The position numbers and the translations under genes were made by a program. Source: a virus. Taken from it: a stretch of DNA of 64,000 nt. Positions 22,918-34,100 of this stretch are shown here, one piece after another (positions within the stretch are counted from its first letter, which is position 1; every line of letters begins with the position of its first letter). The stretch lies in the IMG/VR virus record IMGVR_UViG_3300008459_000008, positions 1 to 64,000 of that record; one strand, written 5' to 3'. The notes under the pieces were generated by a model. It did not search any database and had not been told where the DNA came from. It worked only from the letters and a program-made list of their open reading frames with translations.

Positions 22918-25900
22918 ATGGCAATTCAAATCGGTAAATACAAAAGACCAGGTATCTTTGTAGAAGAATTCGATGCATCTATAATCACCTCACCAGCAAT
23001 AACAGGTGGTATAGTATCCTTAGTTTTAGGATTCTCGAAAAAGGGACCTGTAAATACCCCTGTATTACTACAAAATACAAGGGATTTAGAAAATATATTC
23101 GGCGCACTTGACAGAAATCTTGAAAGAAAGGGTTCTTTCTTTCACAGAACAATATCTAAAATGTTAGAATCAAGTCCAGTTTATGCAATAAATCTTATGC
23201 TAACTTCTGATACGTTAGACCAGATTGAATATCAGTCTGTATCAACTCGTACAGATGCTTACAATGATGTAAAAAGACTAGGACCGTATAGAAGGTTTTT
23301 CAACACCACAGGGTTTTGGAAACGTGATACTGAGACTTTCAATAATCTTGTGAAGGATGATCCTGGAGCTGCTGGTAGGTTACTTTCATTCACAAATCTT
23401 TCTGATAGATATGTAACATTGTTTATCTTCAAGGCCGCTAATACATTTGGTTTCGATAGGAGTTTATTGGAGGCTTATGGTACGGCAGAAAAAGTTCCTT
23501 TATATCTTAATCCGATGGATTATGCTTCTGATTACTTAGTCGATGTTTTAATTGTTACTGGAGACTGGACAAATTACGCTGAATTATCTGTCGATACAAA
23601 ATGGTCACAATATTTTACACCTGATGGACTTAGGAAAACTAGAGTTCGTGACTTTGCTAATGATAGAAATATAACTTTATTAAATTTTTATGAAGGTATA
23701 TCAATGATACCATACTTTAAAGATAATAATGGTAGAAACATTTTTATTGAGAATGTCATCAATGATGACACTGATTCAACTGGTGTGTTCTGCACATTTG
23801 ACGTTGATAAATTGGAAGGAGACTTCCCTAATGGCATGGTTGATTTGGTTGGCAACAACCTTGTGGTAAATAATTCATTAGTTGATACTGAACAAGATAC
23901 CGTTTCTTTTCTCTCATACAATGAGACAATTGCTGAAACCTTAACATATGAACATACACCTTTGGATGTAGCTGGTGGTGCTAATGGACAGAGTGTCATA
24001 GCATTTGGACCAACAATATCATTTTTCAACGGTGGTGTTTGGGGTGGTCAAGGTGGTGTACAAAGAACTGCATTATTAAGAGAAGGTTTCATAAATGGAG
24101 TTGGTTATCATGAACCATCTGCATTTTTTAGTAGTACATCTTCATTCACAATTGGATTTGAAACAATTATGCCCGATGCTTACAGCGGTGCTCCAACATC
24201 TTGGGGTCCATATGCGGTGATTGGGGGAGAACAAATCTTCATCAACTCAGGTTCAGCTGCTGTGTTTACTTATTCTATTCCGAGAACAAATTATACTGGA
24301 ATTACAGGAACTTCGTCATTTATTTCAGTAGCTTACGTAGATTCTAATAGTGGTAATATTACAATTAAAAATTCAGCTGCTTCAGCACCTAGTGTCCAAC
24401 CTTCGGTTGGAATCAACGATTTAGTATTAGGTTACTTAAGTTTTACTGTAAGTAATGGATATTTCTTAGCTAGTCAGGTTTCTTGGACCAACGTTGGTAT
24501 AAACGGCACTTATGGAACTCCAAAAGAGTTTACAGTTGGAACATTTAGTACCAACGACTACACGATTACAGATTTGGGTAGTGGATCCTTCAGATTACAA
24601 TTTACAGACACAGATGGTGCAAATCTAAACGGTGGTAGTCTCGGAAATTATGAAAGACATAGAAAGATTGATATATTCAATAAAATCGTTGATATTTTGG
24701 ACTCAACTGATTCTGAAAAAGCAACAATGATTATTGATTTTGCGACTGGTAGAAAGTATTCAGCTCAATCAGTTTCAGTATCTTCGGTAAATTCTAGCAC
24801 TTTAGCTGACAGAAGTCTAGTAATCAATCTTGGAACTTCTTCAGTTCCATCAGATATAAGGGATGGTAATTTTGTTCTATACAGAGAGGATAGTGAATTT
24901 ACACTTGGTGAGATTGGTGTAAAGACCCAAGACATCCAAGGTATTGGAACAGCATCTGGGACTATCGGTAAATATTCTGATTTTTACTTAGCTTTCCAAA
25001 ATGGTCAAATTAATACTGGTGACTGGTTCTATCAAAATCTTCTAGAGGCAGAGATACCACAAATTACATTTACAAGAAATAATGGATTTGATGTAATTGT
25101 TTTTTCTGATACAAACGGATTTATGACATTCAATGGTAATGAATCATTAAGGATACCAAGCTCAATTTATAATTCGGGCATTTTCACTTTAACTGGTGAG
25201 ACAGCTTCACAAGGAATTGAAAATCCTATCACCGGTACATATTTTGCCTCTGGTCTTGATGCTTACACAATTACTAGTGATTTAGTAACTGATGAAACAT
25301 TGTACAATGTTTCTAGAATAGAGGATACATCTGAAAAAGTTTACTTAGATATGCAGTTTGATACTTTTGGGAATATGGACTTGAGATTTACAGATTACAC
25401 TCTCGATTCATCAAATAATATAGAACCTTCAACTGATGGTATTCAATATAAAGATGGTAGATTGAGGATTAGAACTGATAAAACAAACTACAAACAGACA
25501 GTCGAAATCGAAATGCCTGCTGGATATACACCAGTAGCAAATAAAATTTTAATTAACGCATCAAGATATACTGAATTGAAAGTTGGTGATTTCTTAGAGG
25601 CTGCGGTTGATGAAACAATGTTAGAGAACGGTGAGGTACCAAAGAAATTAGCTAGAATTCAGAGAAAAAGATCGTACACACCTGATCCAACTCTGACTGA
25701 AATAAGCACAGATATTGCAATCAATAAAGTGAGCAGGAGAGGTGACCTACAAACTCTAAGATATGTCCCTATTACTGACTATGCGTCTACTTACAAAGGA
25801 ATTACCCTTAAAGGATTTAGAGTTAGAGAAGACTCAATACCAGATGGTACTGAGGAAAGACAAAGCGCTATCTTGAACCTTGTGTCACGTGGTACATCTC

Positions 25901-26838
25901 TATTTGGAGCACTTATCAATAAGGAAGCATTCGATTTCAGATATCTTGTAGATGCATTTGGTCTTGGTTTGACAGAAAGATCAAAACAACAATTAGTGGA
26001 TATTTGTGGTGAAAGATTAGATGCTATGGGTATATTGAACATGCCAAGTAACAAGATGTTTAGAGACTCAACAGCTGTAAATTTCACAGATAGTGAGGGA
26101 GTGGTTCAAACATCATTCATAGCTGTAGGTGGAGATCCAGAATCAAATCCAGCTTTCCTTTACTCATTTGGTGATGGAAGAGGAGCTAGTTGTGTTGGAT
26201 ATTTTTATCCATATGTAACAGTGAACGATAATGGAAGACCTGTTAACGTCCCACCATCAGCTTACGTGGCAACAACTTACATGAGAAAACAAACATCTGC
26301 TCTTACAACAATTACTCCTTGGACAATTGCTGCGGGTGTTACTAATGGTAGAGTTACTAATATCGCTGGTGTTGAAGTCAACTTTAGTCCAACTGATATC
26401 GAAAACTTGAACGGTGCACAAGTCAATCCGATTGTGTTCAAGAGAAATAGAGGATTTGTAATTGAGACCGAAAATACTGGTCAAACACTTTACAAATCTG
26501 CACTTTCTTACCTACACGTTAGAGAGGTACTCATTGAACTTGAAAGAGAGCTATCAGCGATGTTACTAGAATTCCAATGGAGATTTAATACTGCTGATGT
26601 CAGAGCTGAAATCAAGTTGAGAGCTGATAGTATTTGTGAAAAGTATGTAAATAGAAATGGTCTCTATAACTACTTCAATAAGTGTGATGAGGAGAACAAC
26701 ACACCAGAAATAATAGATAATCAAATTGGTGTACTTGATACATATGTAGAACCAATTAAGGGTATGGGTATTATTGTAAATAATATCACAATTCTTAGAA
26801 CTGGAGCAATCCAAGCTGGTGGTTTCATACAATCATAA
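22918..26838 (+). CDS. 18: Tail sheath protein gp18, about twice the T4 length
   Basis: The 1306-aa product (T4 gp18 is 659 aa) keeps the sheath ends. Near the N-terminus are KYKRPGIFVEEFDASI and GGIVSLVLGFSKKGPVNTPV. The C-terminal part has SYLHVREVLIELERELSAML, FQWRFNTADVRAEIK and MGIIVNNITILRTGAIQAGG. The extra length is a Gly/Ser/Thr-rich beta region roughly between residues 330 and 880 (for example INSGSAAVFTYSIPRTNYTG), probably one or more domains displayed outside the contractile core. The sheath contracts to drive the tube into the cell. A terminator follows and a late motif precedes. Confidence 0.93.
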   Translation: MAIQIGKYKRPGIFVEEFDASIITSPAITGGIVSLVLGFSKKGPVNTPVLLQNTRDLENIFGALDRNLERKGSFFHRTISKMLESSPVYAINLMLTSDTLDQIEYQSVSTRTDAYNDVKRLGPYRRFFNTTGFWKRDTETFNNLVKDDPGAAGRLLSFTNLSDRYVTLFIFKAANTFGFDRSLLEAYGTAEKVPLYLNPMDYASDYLVDVLIVTGDWTNYAELSVDTKWSQYFTPDGLRKTRVRDFANDRNITLLNFYEGISMIPYFKDNNGRNIFIENVINDDTDSTGVFCTFDVDKLEGDFPNGMVDLVGNNLVVNNSLVDTEQDTVSFLSYNETIAETLTYEHTPLDVAGGANGQSVIAFGPTISFFNGGVWGGQGGVQRTALLREGFINGVGYHEPSAFFSSTSSFTIGFETIMPDAYSGAPTSWGPYAVIGGEQIFINSGSAAVFTYSIPRTNYTGITGTSSFISVAYVDSNSGNITIKNSAASAPSVQPSVGINDLVLGYLSFTVSNGYFLASQVSWTNVGINGTYGTPKEFTVGTFSTNDYTITDLGSGSFRLQFTDTDGANLNGGSLGNYERHRKIDIFNKIVDILDSTDSEKATMIIDFATGRKYSAQSVSVSSVNSSTLADRSLVINLGTSSVPSDIRDGNFVLYREDSEFTLGEIGVKTQDIQGIGTASGTIGKYSDFYLAFQNGQINTGDWFYQNLLEAEIPQITFTRNNGFDVIVFSDTNGFMTFNGNESLRIPSSIYNSGIFTLTGETASQGIENPITGTYFASGLDAYTITSDLVTDETLYNVSRIEDTSEKVYLDMQFDTFGNMDLRFTDYTLDSSNNIEPSTDGIQYKDGRLRIRTDKTNYKQTVEIEMPAGYTPVANKILINASRYTELKVGDFLEAAVDETMLENGEVPKKLARIQRKRSYTPDPTLTEISTDIAINKVSRRGDLQTLRYVPITDYASTYKGITLKGFRVREDSIPDGTEERQSAILNLVSRGTSLFGALINKEAFDFRYLVDAFGLGLTERSKQQLVDICGERLDAMGILNMPSNKMFRDSTAVNFTDSEGVVQTSFIAVGGDPESNPAFLYSFGDGRGASCVGYFYPYVTVNDNGRPVNVPPSAYVATTYMRKQTSALTTITPWTIAAGVTNGRVTNIAGVEVNFSPTDIENLNGAQVNPIVFKRNRGFVIETENTGQTLYKSALSYLHVREVLIELERELSAMLLEFQWRFNTADVRAEIKLRADSICEKYVNRNGLYNYFNKCDEENNTPEIIDNQIGVLDTYVEPIKGMGIIVNNITILRTGAIQAGGFIQS

Positions 26839-26857
26839 TCAACATGAACAAAAAATT

Positions 26858-26887
26858 AAAACCCCTCAAATTTGAGGGGTTTTTTTA
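26858..26887. terminator. Bidirectional rho-independent terminator
   Basis: Perfect 13-bp palindromic stem AAAACCCCTCAAA / TTTGAGGGGTTTT between the convergent sheath gene and the 26885-27157 gene; the stop of the latter lies at its edge. Confidence 0.92.
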
Positions 26888-27157
26888 TTTATTTTTAATT
26901 TGTAAGAGTAATTCAAGATTGTCCTTGTTGAAATCTCGTAGATTAGGATCTATAGGTCCCCTCTTTGATGTTTCATTATACAATTCCAAAAAATCCGACA
27001 TAGAATAAAATAAACCATCCGAACCCTCTATTAAAGTAGTTTGATCCTTCGTAATGGTTTGTGGTGATTTTTGTTGTGGATAATTTGGTCCCATATCTTT
27101 ACCAACTAATTCCCAACCACTTATAGATTCTATAAATTTAGTCCAATTTTTAATCAT
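26885..27157 (-). CDS. Small protein with N-terminal tag, unknown
   Basis: The 90-aa product starts MIKNWTKFIESISGWELVG, a form of the shared M-x-x-x-x-x-x-F-I/x-E tag. The remainder is polar with GSDGLFYSMSDFLELYNE and no recognised domain. Its start overlaps the end of the 27150 gene by 8 nt, so the two are translationally coupled. Confidence 0.62.
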   Translation of the reverse strand: MIKNWTKFIESISGWELVGKDMGPNYPQQKSPQTITKDQTTLIEGSDGLFYSMSDFLELYNETSKRGPIDPNLRDFNKDNLELLLQIKNK

Positions 27158-27599
27158 TATCTAGAGTTATTTTTTCATAATATTCGCTTTCTATATCTAA
27201 TGAATAATTATCATGTTTGAATTCATAAATCAATTTATAAAGATAATTATCTGTTAGTACCAAATTTCCATGTTTCAAACCAAGTTCTATTTTACAATCA
27301 TCGTGGTTATATTCAATTGAGACAATTTGATCATTAATTTTACCGTTTTTATCTTTTATATCACAGTAAATAATTTTGTCAATTTGAGTTACTAAGTAAA
27401 ATAAATCAAGTAAACTTAGATAATTGTAGTCCTTTAAATCTTTATCGTCTATAGAATTGAACTTATCCAAGAATTCAATTTCTCTATCGGATAAATTATT
27501 CCGCATGGATATTTTGTCCAAAATTTGATTGAGTTCATTAATTTTTGGATTATCTTTGGATTTGAAACTAATTCCAAGTTTACGAGCCATAGTTATCAT
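27150..27599 (-). CDS. Unknown 149-aa protein
   Basis: The product could begin at the ATG at 27599 (MITMARKLG) or at the ATG at 27590 (MARKLGISFKSKD). The first is closer to the AATATATA motif (13 nt). The sequence is acidic with LSLLDLFYLVTQIDKIIYCD in the middle and no motif I recognise. It is the first gene of a two-gene minus-strand unit ending at the sheath terminator. Confidence 0.65.
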   Translation of the reverse strand: MITMARKLGISFKSKDNPKINELNQILDKISMRNNLSDREIEFLDKFNSIDDKDLKDYNYLSLLDLFYLVTQIDKIIYCDIKDKNGKINDQIVSIEYNHDDCKIELGLKHGNLVLTDNYLYKLIYEFKHDNYSLDIESEYYEKITLDND

Positions 27600-27612
27600 A
27601 AAGTTATATTGT

Positions 27613-27620
27613 ATATATTC
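27613..27620 (-). promoter_or_regulatory. AATATATA motif before the 27599 gene
   Basis: Exact 8-mer on the coding strand, 13 nt before the first ATG. Confidence 0.55.
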
Positions 27621-27673
27621 TAGGGTTTTGACCGAAATTTATATATATCTCACAAATTAAGTTTTTATCAATA

Positions 27674-29530
27674 GTGTTGGATATAACAATAGGATTAAAT
27701 AATTTTTCCAAAAGTCTTGAGGAAATTATTAATAGTTATGAAGATCATCTTTATGATATACCAAAAGAGTTGAATTTCATAGATTTATTGTCAATAGACG
27801 ATAATTCTGACTTAAATAAAGAAGATTCAGATGAAATTGTAGAAAAAAATGATTTAAATAAAATTTTCTCTATAGAGGATTTAAGTAAACAAATTTTGAA
27901 ATTACAAAATGCGATTACAGAAAGATTGGATATAAATAATGGTTTTTTGAAAGATCAGAAACAAAATACAAGTATATTTGGTTATCAAAATACTATATTG
28001 GTAACACCAATAACACAAAATTTTGATCCAATAACAAAAGATTTTACAAAAGATGAAAAAAATTTAACTGATAGTGAAACCCCTATAATATTTAATAATC
28101 CTCCTCAGACATCAATAATACCAACTAATTTGGAATTACAAAAATTAAAAATTGACTTTAGCAATCTTGATATTTTAAAATCACTAGATAGTTCTATTGA
28201 TATTTCAACTAATTTTGGAAATTTGGAATTATATAAAGATGTATTGAAAAATGATGTAATCCAAAAAAGTATATTAACAAAATTTGAATATGAAAATCAA
28301 CCGAATATTAGTAAAAATTTGAGTTCAGAAATTTCTGTTATTTATAGTATAAATGATAATTTTCCAAACTTAGACACAAAAAAAATAATTATACCTGTAA
28401 TATATGATGAAATTTCAGAATTTAAAAAATCTGCATTTGAATCTATAAAATTACCAATAGAGTATGACTATTTGTCAAATCCAAAAATTCTTAACTTGAA
28501 TCCGATAATACAACCAGTTTTTAACTATATTGATGAATTAAGAAAAATAACTACTAAAAGTTTTTACGAGGGTATTTATACACAAAATATAAAAACACAA
28601 AATGATTATGTTGATAAATACAATCAAATTAAAACAATTGACAATGTTTTTGAAAATCTAATCACCCCCCAATTTGGTACAATTCAAATTCCCATAGAGT
28701 ATAAGTACGACGATATTAATAACCCACCTAAATTACCAAGTAAAAATAGTGATTTACAAAATTTTGAAAATATATCGGACAAAATTAAGAGCAACATCAT
28801 ATATGACTACTTAATCGACAAATCCGAATCAAAAATTATTAATTATAATAATCAGACTTTTCCATCCTTACTCATTGAAAAAAACTTAGAGTTTTTGGAA
28901 ATAAAAAAAGAAAATGGATACAAAAAGAGTGAATTTGAAAATATAGATTTTTCAAAACTATACAACGTCAATAGTCTTGAATTTGATATTAATACTTCAA
29001 ATTTTGAAGATGGTTTTATTGGATTAATTGACAATATGTCTTCATTTTTAAACACATTTGTTGAAAAAGTAGATAATTTTGAATCTTATAGTTTAATAGA
29101 TCCTTTGGATCGAATGACTTTATCCACTAATAATATAAATAATATAAATCAACAAATTACATCGAGTGTTGACTTCGATAAATTAAATAAATTGGGAAAA
29201 AAATCTATTTCACAATCTATGATTTCAACCATGGACAACAAACAATTTAGTTTATTGATGAATAATTTAGAAAAAAATTCTAATTTGATATCTGAGAGTT
29301 TGAAAAAATCAAAAAGTGAGACTAATAATAGTTCAACAACAAATGTTGTGACAATTCAACCTACGAATAAAAATGAAAAGAGTAAAGACAATACTGATAA
29401 GTTGATAAAAATTATGTCTAGTTTAGACGATAAAATGAGCATCATGATTTTATCACTGAATTCGATCTCATCAAAATTTGATGTAAACCGAAATGTCTCT
29501 ACCAGTCTTAGACCATATAAACATTTTTAA
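27674..29530 (+). CDS. Unknown 618-aa Asn/Ile/Lys-rich protein
   Basis: The frame opens with GTG at 27674 (next codon TTG); no ATG is nearby, and a TATATATA run lies about 25 nt upstream (27641-27648). The product is exceptionally rich in Asn, Ile, Lys, Ser and Asp. It carries repeated phrases of the type I-P-(I/V)-(E/I)-Y-(D/K)-(Y/D)-x-S (such as KLPIEYDYLSNPKIL and QIPIEYKYDDINNP) and C-terminal helices with VVTIQPTNKNEKSKD. There is no signal peptide or catalytic motif. It heads a plus-strand run of four genes that ends at a terminator near 31150. Structural role possible, function unknown. Confidence 0.75.
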   Translation: MLDITIGLNNFSKSLEEIINSYEDHLYDIPKELNFIDLLSIDDNSDLNKEDSDEIVEKNDLNKIFSIEDLSKQILKLQNAITERLDINNGFLKDQKQNTSIFGYQNTILVTPITQNFDPITKDFTKDEKNLTDSETPIIFNNPPQTSIIPTNLELQKLKIDFSNLDILKSLDSSIDISTNFGNLELYKDVLKNDVIQKSILTKFEYENQPNISKNLSSEISVIYSINDNFPNLDTKKIIIPVIYDEISEFKKSAFESIKLPIEYDYLSNPKILNLNPIIQPVFNYIDELRKITTKSFYEGIYTQNIKTQNDYVDKYNQIKTIDNVFENLITPQFGTIQIPIEYKYDDINNPPKLPSKNSDLQNFENISDKIKSNIIYDYLIDKSESKIINYNNQTFPSLLIEKNLEFLEIKKENGYKKSEFENIDFSKLYNVNSLEFDINTSNFEDGFIGLIDNMSSFLNTFVEKVDNFESYSLIDPLDRMTLSTNNINNINQQITSSVDFDKLNKLGKKSISQSMISTMDNKQFSLLMNNLEKNSNLISESLKKSKSETNNSSTTNVVTIQPTNKNEKSKDNTDKLIKIMSSLDDKMSIMILSLNSISSKFDVNRNVSTSLRPYKHF

Positions 29531-29550
29531 AATTAAAAAATATAATTATA

Positions 29551-29985
29551 ATGGGGTTTTTTCGTAAAATAAATTTATTTATGACTTATAGATCTATTTT
29601 AAAATCTATTGGTAAAGAATTGGAGTTGGAATATGGTACGAGAATTGATAATATTTACAGGATGTATACTGTTCTCAATTTGCCTGAAAATTTATTTGAA
29701 GAGCCTTACAACTTGAGAAAGGCTGATATTGATAATATTTCAAGGAACTATATATTAGAGTTCAGAAAAAATATGTCTTCATTCTTAGTCAGTAAGGGAC
29801 TTTTGGAACTTTTCGATACTTATGAAGTTAGAAAAGTTGATAAATTTAGTTATTTGATTATCATGGGATATTCTTTATTTGACACAAAAAAAGTAGCCAA
29901 TAATTTGATATCTTTTGGTATAATTTTATTATTTTTAATAATTATTATGGGTACTGGTATTTTATTATACAAAACTTTAGGATAA
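29551..29985 (+). CDS. C-terminally anchored small protein, unknown
   Basis: The 144-aa product begins MGFFRKINLFMTYRSILKS, has a soluble helical body (YGTRIDNIYRMYTVLNLPEN, EVRKVDKFSYLIIMGYS) and one C-terminal membrane helix (about residues 119-140) before YKTLG. From memory, similar proteins occur in other large T4-type phages without assigned function. It is the second gene of the 27674-31127 run, with a 20-nt gap upstream. Confidence 0.72.
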   Translation: MGFFRKINLFMTYRSILKSIGKELELEYGTRIDNIYRMYTVLNLPENLFEEPYNLRKADIDNISRNYILEFRKNMSSFLVSKGLLELFDTYEVRKVDKFSYLIIMGYSLFDTKKVANNLISFGIILLFLIIIMGTGILLYKTLG

Positions 29986-30016
29986 AATAAAATTATAACT
30001 TAAAATCGAATATAAT

Positions 30017-30445
30017 ATGAGTAAATTTTATAAATTATCAGACGAAACCATAGGAACTTTTAAACAAATTTATAACAGGAAATCCTTTCCATTCAATATA
30101 GGTTTTGAGTTTATTGGCTCAGAGTCTCAAAAAAACTTGATCAAAATTACAAAGTTATCAGATCCAATCGCCTTCACTTTGGAAAAGGAGATGTTGGTTA
30201 TGTTCAACGAAAGTTTGATGAATGTTTTCGATGAAGAATCTATCAACATCTTAATTGAACAAGAATTGGATAAAATTTCCATCAATATGGACACAGGAAA
30301 AGTTAAATTGATAAAACCTGATCTAACAACTTTTTCTAGTCTAATTAATAAATATGGTATTGAAAAAATTGCTAAGGCTAACAAAGTAGAAGAATTGTAC
30401 CAACAACAACAAAAAGATAATCAAGAAATTGATTTCTTAAATTAA
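30017..30445 (+). CDS. Unknown protein, degenerate phage-metallopeptidase-like
   Basis: The 142-aa product starts MSKFYKLSDETIGTFKQI. Residues 65-115 (MVMFNESLMNVFDEE-type region, then IEQELDKISINMDTGKVKLI) follow the layout of the putative phage metallopeptidase family. In that family a helix bearing H-E-x-x-H precedes a D-x-x-x-G-x-x-x strand. Here the zinc-binding histidines are replaced (E-Q-E-L-D), so no protease activity is expected. It is cotranscribed with its neighbours. Family likeness is by eye and uncertain. Confidence 0.7.
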   Translation: MSKFYKLSDETIGTFKQIYNRKSFPFNIGFEFIGSESQKNLIKITKLSDPIAFTLEKEMLVMFNESLMNVFDEESINILIEQELDKISINMDTGKVKLIKPDLTTFSSLINKYGIEKIAKANKVEELYQQQQKDNQEIDFLN

Positions 30446-30461
30446 AAATTAAAAATTAAAT

Positions 30462-31127
30462 ATGTACAAAAAACCAGAAATTGAAACTCAGGTTGTAAAA
30501 CCAAAAATGACAACCAAATTCGATGATAAGGATTATCGATTTATGTCAGAGGAAAGTGAAAACGAATTGGACACTGCTGTAAAAAATTTAGAAAATTTTA
30601 TGGCTTTCAATCACGGACTTGGTAAATCCGAAACAGAAAAAGATAAATTGTATTCACAAGCTAAAGAACTTTGGGAAGTTTATGTCGGACATTTCAGAAA
30701 GACATCTTTGAAATTTTATTTAGATAAAAAACAATTTGATTACTTTACAGAAATTCTTAGAGATAAAATTGAATATGATGTTAATACTATATTCTTCGCA
30801 ATCGAACTCACAGATACCTTGGGTAAATGGATTACAGATAAATCATCAAAAGGTTCTAAAGAAGTTAAAAGCTATGATATCGATCCCGTGAGCGCTAACT
30901 ATCTTTATCACCTTGTATCTACTGTAAAAGTAAAAGGTCTTACTGAGGAGGCTTATTTATTTTCTCAAGTATTGAAGAAAATTCATGAGGTCATCAAAGT
31001 TGTGAATTTTTATGACAGTCATGCAAAAACACTCTCAAAAGATATTCAAGATTGGGTTGCTTCATTCGAGCCACAACAACCAAACTATAACCAATTCAAT
31101 AACAGTGGATTCCCACAGTTCATGTAA
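30462..31127 (+). CDS. Unknown 221-aa helical protein
   Basis: The product starts MYKKPEIETQVVKPKMTTKF, is mainly helical and charged, contains ELWEVYVGHFRKTSLKFYLD and KKIHEVIKVVNFYDSH, and ends with a Gln/Asn/Pro-rich tail (EPQQPNYNQFNNSGFPQFM). No domain is recognised. It is the last gene of its run, 16 nt after the previous stop, with a terminator downstream. It sits between the sheath gene and a giant tail protein, so an assembly role is conceivable. Confidence 0.72.
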   Translation: MYKKPEIETQVVKPKMTTKFDDKDYRFMSEESENELDTAVKNLENFMAFNHGLGKSETEKDKLYSQAKELWEVYVGHFRKTSLKFYLDKKQFDYFTEILRDKIEYDVNTIFFAIELTDTLGKWITDKSSKGSKEVKSYDIDPVSANYLYHLVSTVKVKGLTEEAYLFSQVLKKIHEVIKVVNFYDSHAKTLSKDIQDWVASFEPQQPNYNQFNNSGFPQFM

Positions 31128-31141
31128 TTTTTATAAAAATT

Positions 31142-31172
31142 AAAAAAACCCTCCTAATTGGAGGGTTTTTTT
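31142..31172. terminator. Bidirectional rho-independent terminator
   Basis: Stem AAACCCTCC / GGAGGGTTT with flanking A and T runs, between convergent 30462-31127 and 31171-37881. Confidence 0.92.
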
Positions 31173-34100
31173 ATAGAAATATAATTTCAATATCGAATTG
31201 ACATGGTGGGGGTTGTATAGGGGATCCATTTTGATTCCAAGATAATTTGTACTTTGATATTTGTATATTGAATCCAGCATTATCTATGATACCCTCAAAT
31301 TCACCATCAGTTGTTGAATTATAGTTTGTTATTTGAACTGAATAAATATCATCAGTAAGTGTAGTCGAAACATATAAGTCATATTGGTTTGTCGTAAAAT
31401 AAAGTGCTAAGAAAGTTACAGTTTTGTTTGATGGATTGAACACATTTGTAGTAGTGAATGTATAATTATTTGTGGTTAGATTTACATCTGTGCTATATGG
31501 ATTTGAATTAACCGTCACTCTAGCCTTATATGAATTCTGATTTATAATCATTGCGGAAACAGTACCGGAAGTTGCAACACAACTTGGATAAAGTTGTGAA
31601 GTTGATTGCAATTTGAATGCAACTTCACCCGAGGCATATTGGTTTGCCTGTATTTGTACTACACTATTTGCAGGTCCGTCTATTGAAAATACCACATCAA
31701 CATCTGCGGGTGGGACTGTCAAGTTGATTATTTCCCAGTAAACCAAATCATTTGCAATCGCTGCAATATTTGTATTACTATTTGCATTAATATTACCAAG
31801 TGGCAATAAGTTTACAAATGGTTGACCTTGTAGTGTAATAATTGGACAAACTATTTCATTGACTAATCCAACCAACGGAGATGATGTTGTGGAGAAACCT
31901 CCCTTGACAACTGCTTTTACGACTACCGCGTAGTATCCTGTCTTTGATGTTGCATCAGCAGTGACAACAACACCAACTGTAAATCTATCTTTAGCTATAA
32001 GTTTGACATCAATCAAACAAACTGATTCAGCAATTTCTACAATCTCCCAATCTAATATCTTCTGATCCGCAGTGAGGACATATTCATAGCTCTCACCGCC
32101 ATTTATTGTTGCAAATGTACTAGACGAACTAAAAGTTGGATAGGAGACACTAGTATTTTCTACAAACACTATTGGGTTAAATGGCCCCATCGGATCTCCT
32201 TTGCCTGGATCGTCAATCAGATCTTTTGTTCCTCTAATTTCGTAAGATTTTTTATTTGTATAGACTTGTCCATACCCATTATCACTTGTCACTTCGATAA
32301 GTACAAAGGGATCAAGATTGGAGTCAACTGTAAAGCTGTAGGAGTGAGTTGCTGTTCTAAATTCGGTTAGTGTCTGAACTGGTAAATAATCAACTTTTTT
32401 CCATTCGGTCATGATAATCCATCGAGCAAACGACTGATTGGTTAAAATATCAGTTACTGGTGATATTGAAAACGTACCATATATTGAGTAAGAAGATTGG
32501 GTTCCTATATATTGGTAGATATCTCTGTAATAACTAGCATAATCACCTAGATTGTAATTATTTGTTGATGACCAATCTTGAACTTTATCGTATTTTCTTG
32601 GATTTTTCAATCTATTATTATCTAAAACAGATTCATAAATCTGTTGAAAATATTGTACTTTGTCACCTTGGTTATAAAATTTAAATGGTTGCCACTCTTT
32701 ATGAGTTTGATAAGTACGGATTTTTAATCTGAAACATTCAGATGCTAAACTTAAATCGGCGACCGAAAAATCTATGACACAGTTATATACTGTTGAACCA
32801 CTGTTTATTGGCATTAAATAAGCCTCATTCAAATGAAAATCATACGGACTAAAATCTTGTTTGATCTTAATAATTCTAGTGTCATAATTTCTGTGTACTA
32901 TTGTAGTATTACCAACAAAATCAGCTCTACCTGTGATATCCAAAATCCTATGGGTAAGTGGAATAACATTTTTTTGTAACCAAATTTTCAGACCTTGTAG
33001 TTTAATCAACACTTCATTTAAAGAATAAAAAAGTAAATTAGTACCTTCTTTATCTGTAATTCTAAATGTCAAATTGAATAAATTTGTATCCTCAAAATTT
33101 GGATTCGGAAGTGTGTGTTTTATAAAATCATTTGGTGTCCATCCTGGTACGGTGTTATCGAATATATCCGGAATTTCAACTTTGAATAGTTTCTTATAAT
33201 CTTTAGATTCAACATTAATATTTCTATAATATTCATATAATTCCAAATCATTATATCCAAAGTAATTTATTGCGTTTATTATAGCTTTGTAAGAACCTAT
33301 ATAAGAATAAATTACATCGCGAACCATTAGAAGTTCCTTTCTCTTCTTATTCAAAAATGTCCAATCAATTCCTTGTTCATTAATATCATATGTTTTGAAA
33401 ATGTAGGTGTCCTCTGGTGCGATTAGTTGTCCACTGTTACCCAATTCGACTTTAAATCTTATGTCTTCGATTTCTGTTTGTCCATAGACATCAAAACTTC
33501 CTATCTCTTTATCCAATATTTGGAATATCACACTTAGATAAGTATTTTTTCCCGATTTTGGATAATTTTCAATTACTGTAAATTCATTTACAAAATTTTG
33601 ATCAATAAATTGGCCTATGATAGTTTTGTTAAATACATATTTCAACTTCATAGTAATACCGTTATTCAGTGAGATATACTTGTTTCTAGTATTTGTAATA
33701 TCAGTGATGAAGACTTTAAGTATCTGACCAGGTTTTAAACCTCGATTCATTCCTTCATCATCACTTACAAAATTCAAATCCGAATTCAAATTGAGATTTA
33801 TAACTAGAAATCCATCTTGTCTCGTATAAAATTGTAGAATATCAAAATTTGATGGAGTTGTTGTTATTGTAAAAGATATACTTTGTCTCTGATATAACTT
33901 CAATACGGAATTATTTGTACCCTCGTTTGATGAATTATATCCTATAAAAACTTCCATAGGAGATGGATCTTGCTTGATATTAGTTTCTGAGTCAATATAG
34001 TCAATCCTCTTTACTATCTCTTCAAAAATAGTTTGTTGTACTATTGAATCGTATCTTTTTGTAATATCCTTGTTTGGAGAATTATTTAACCTAATATCTT

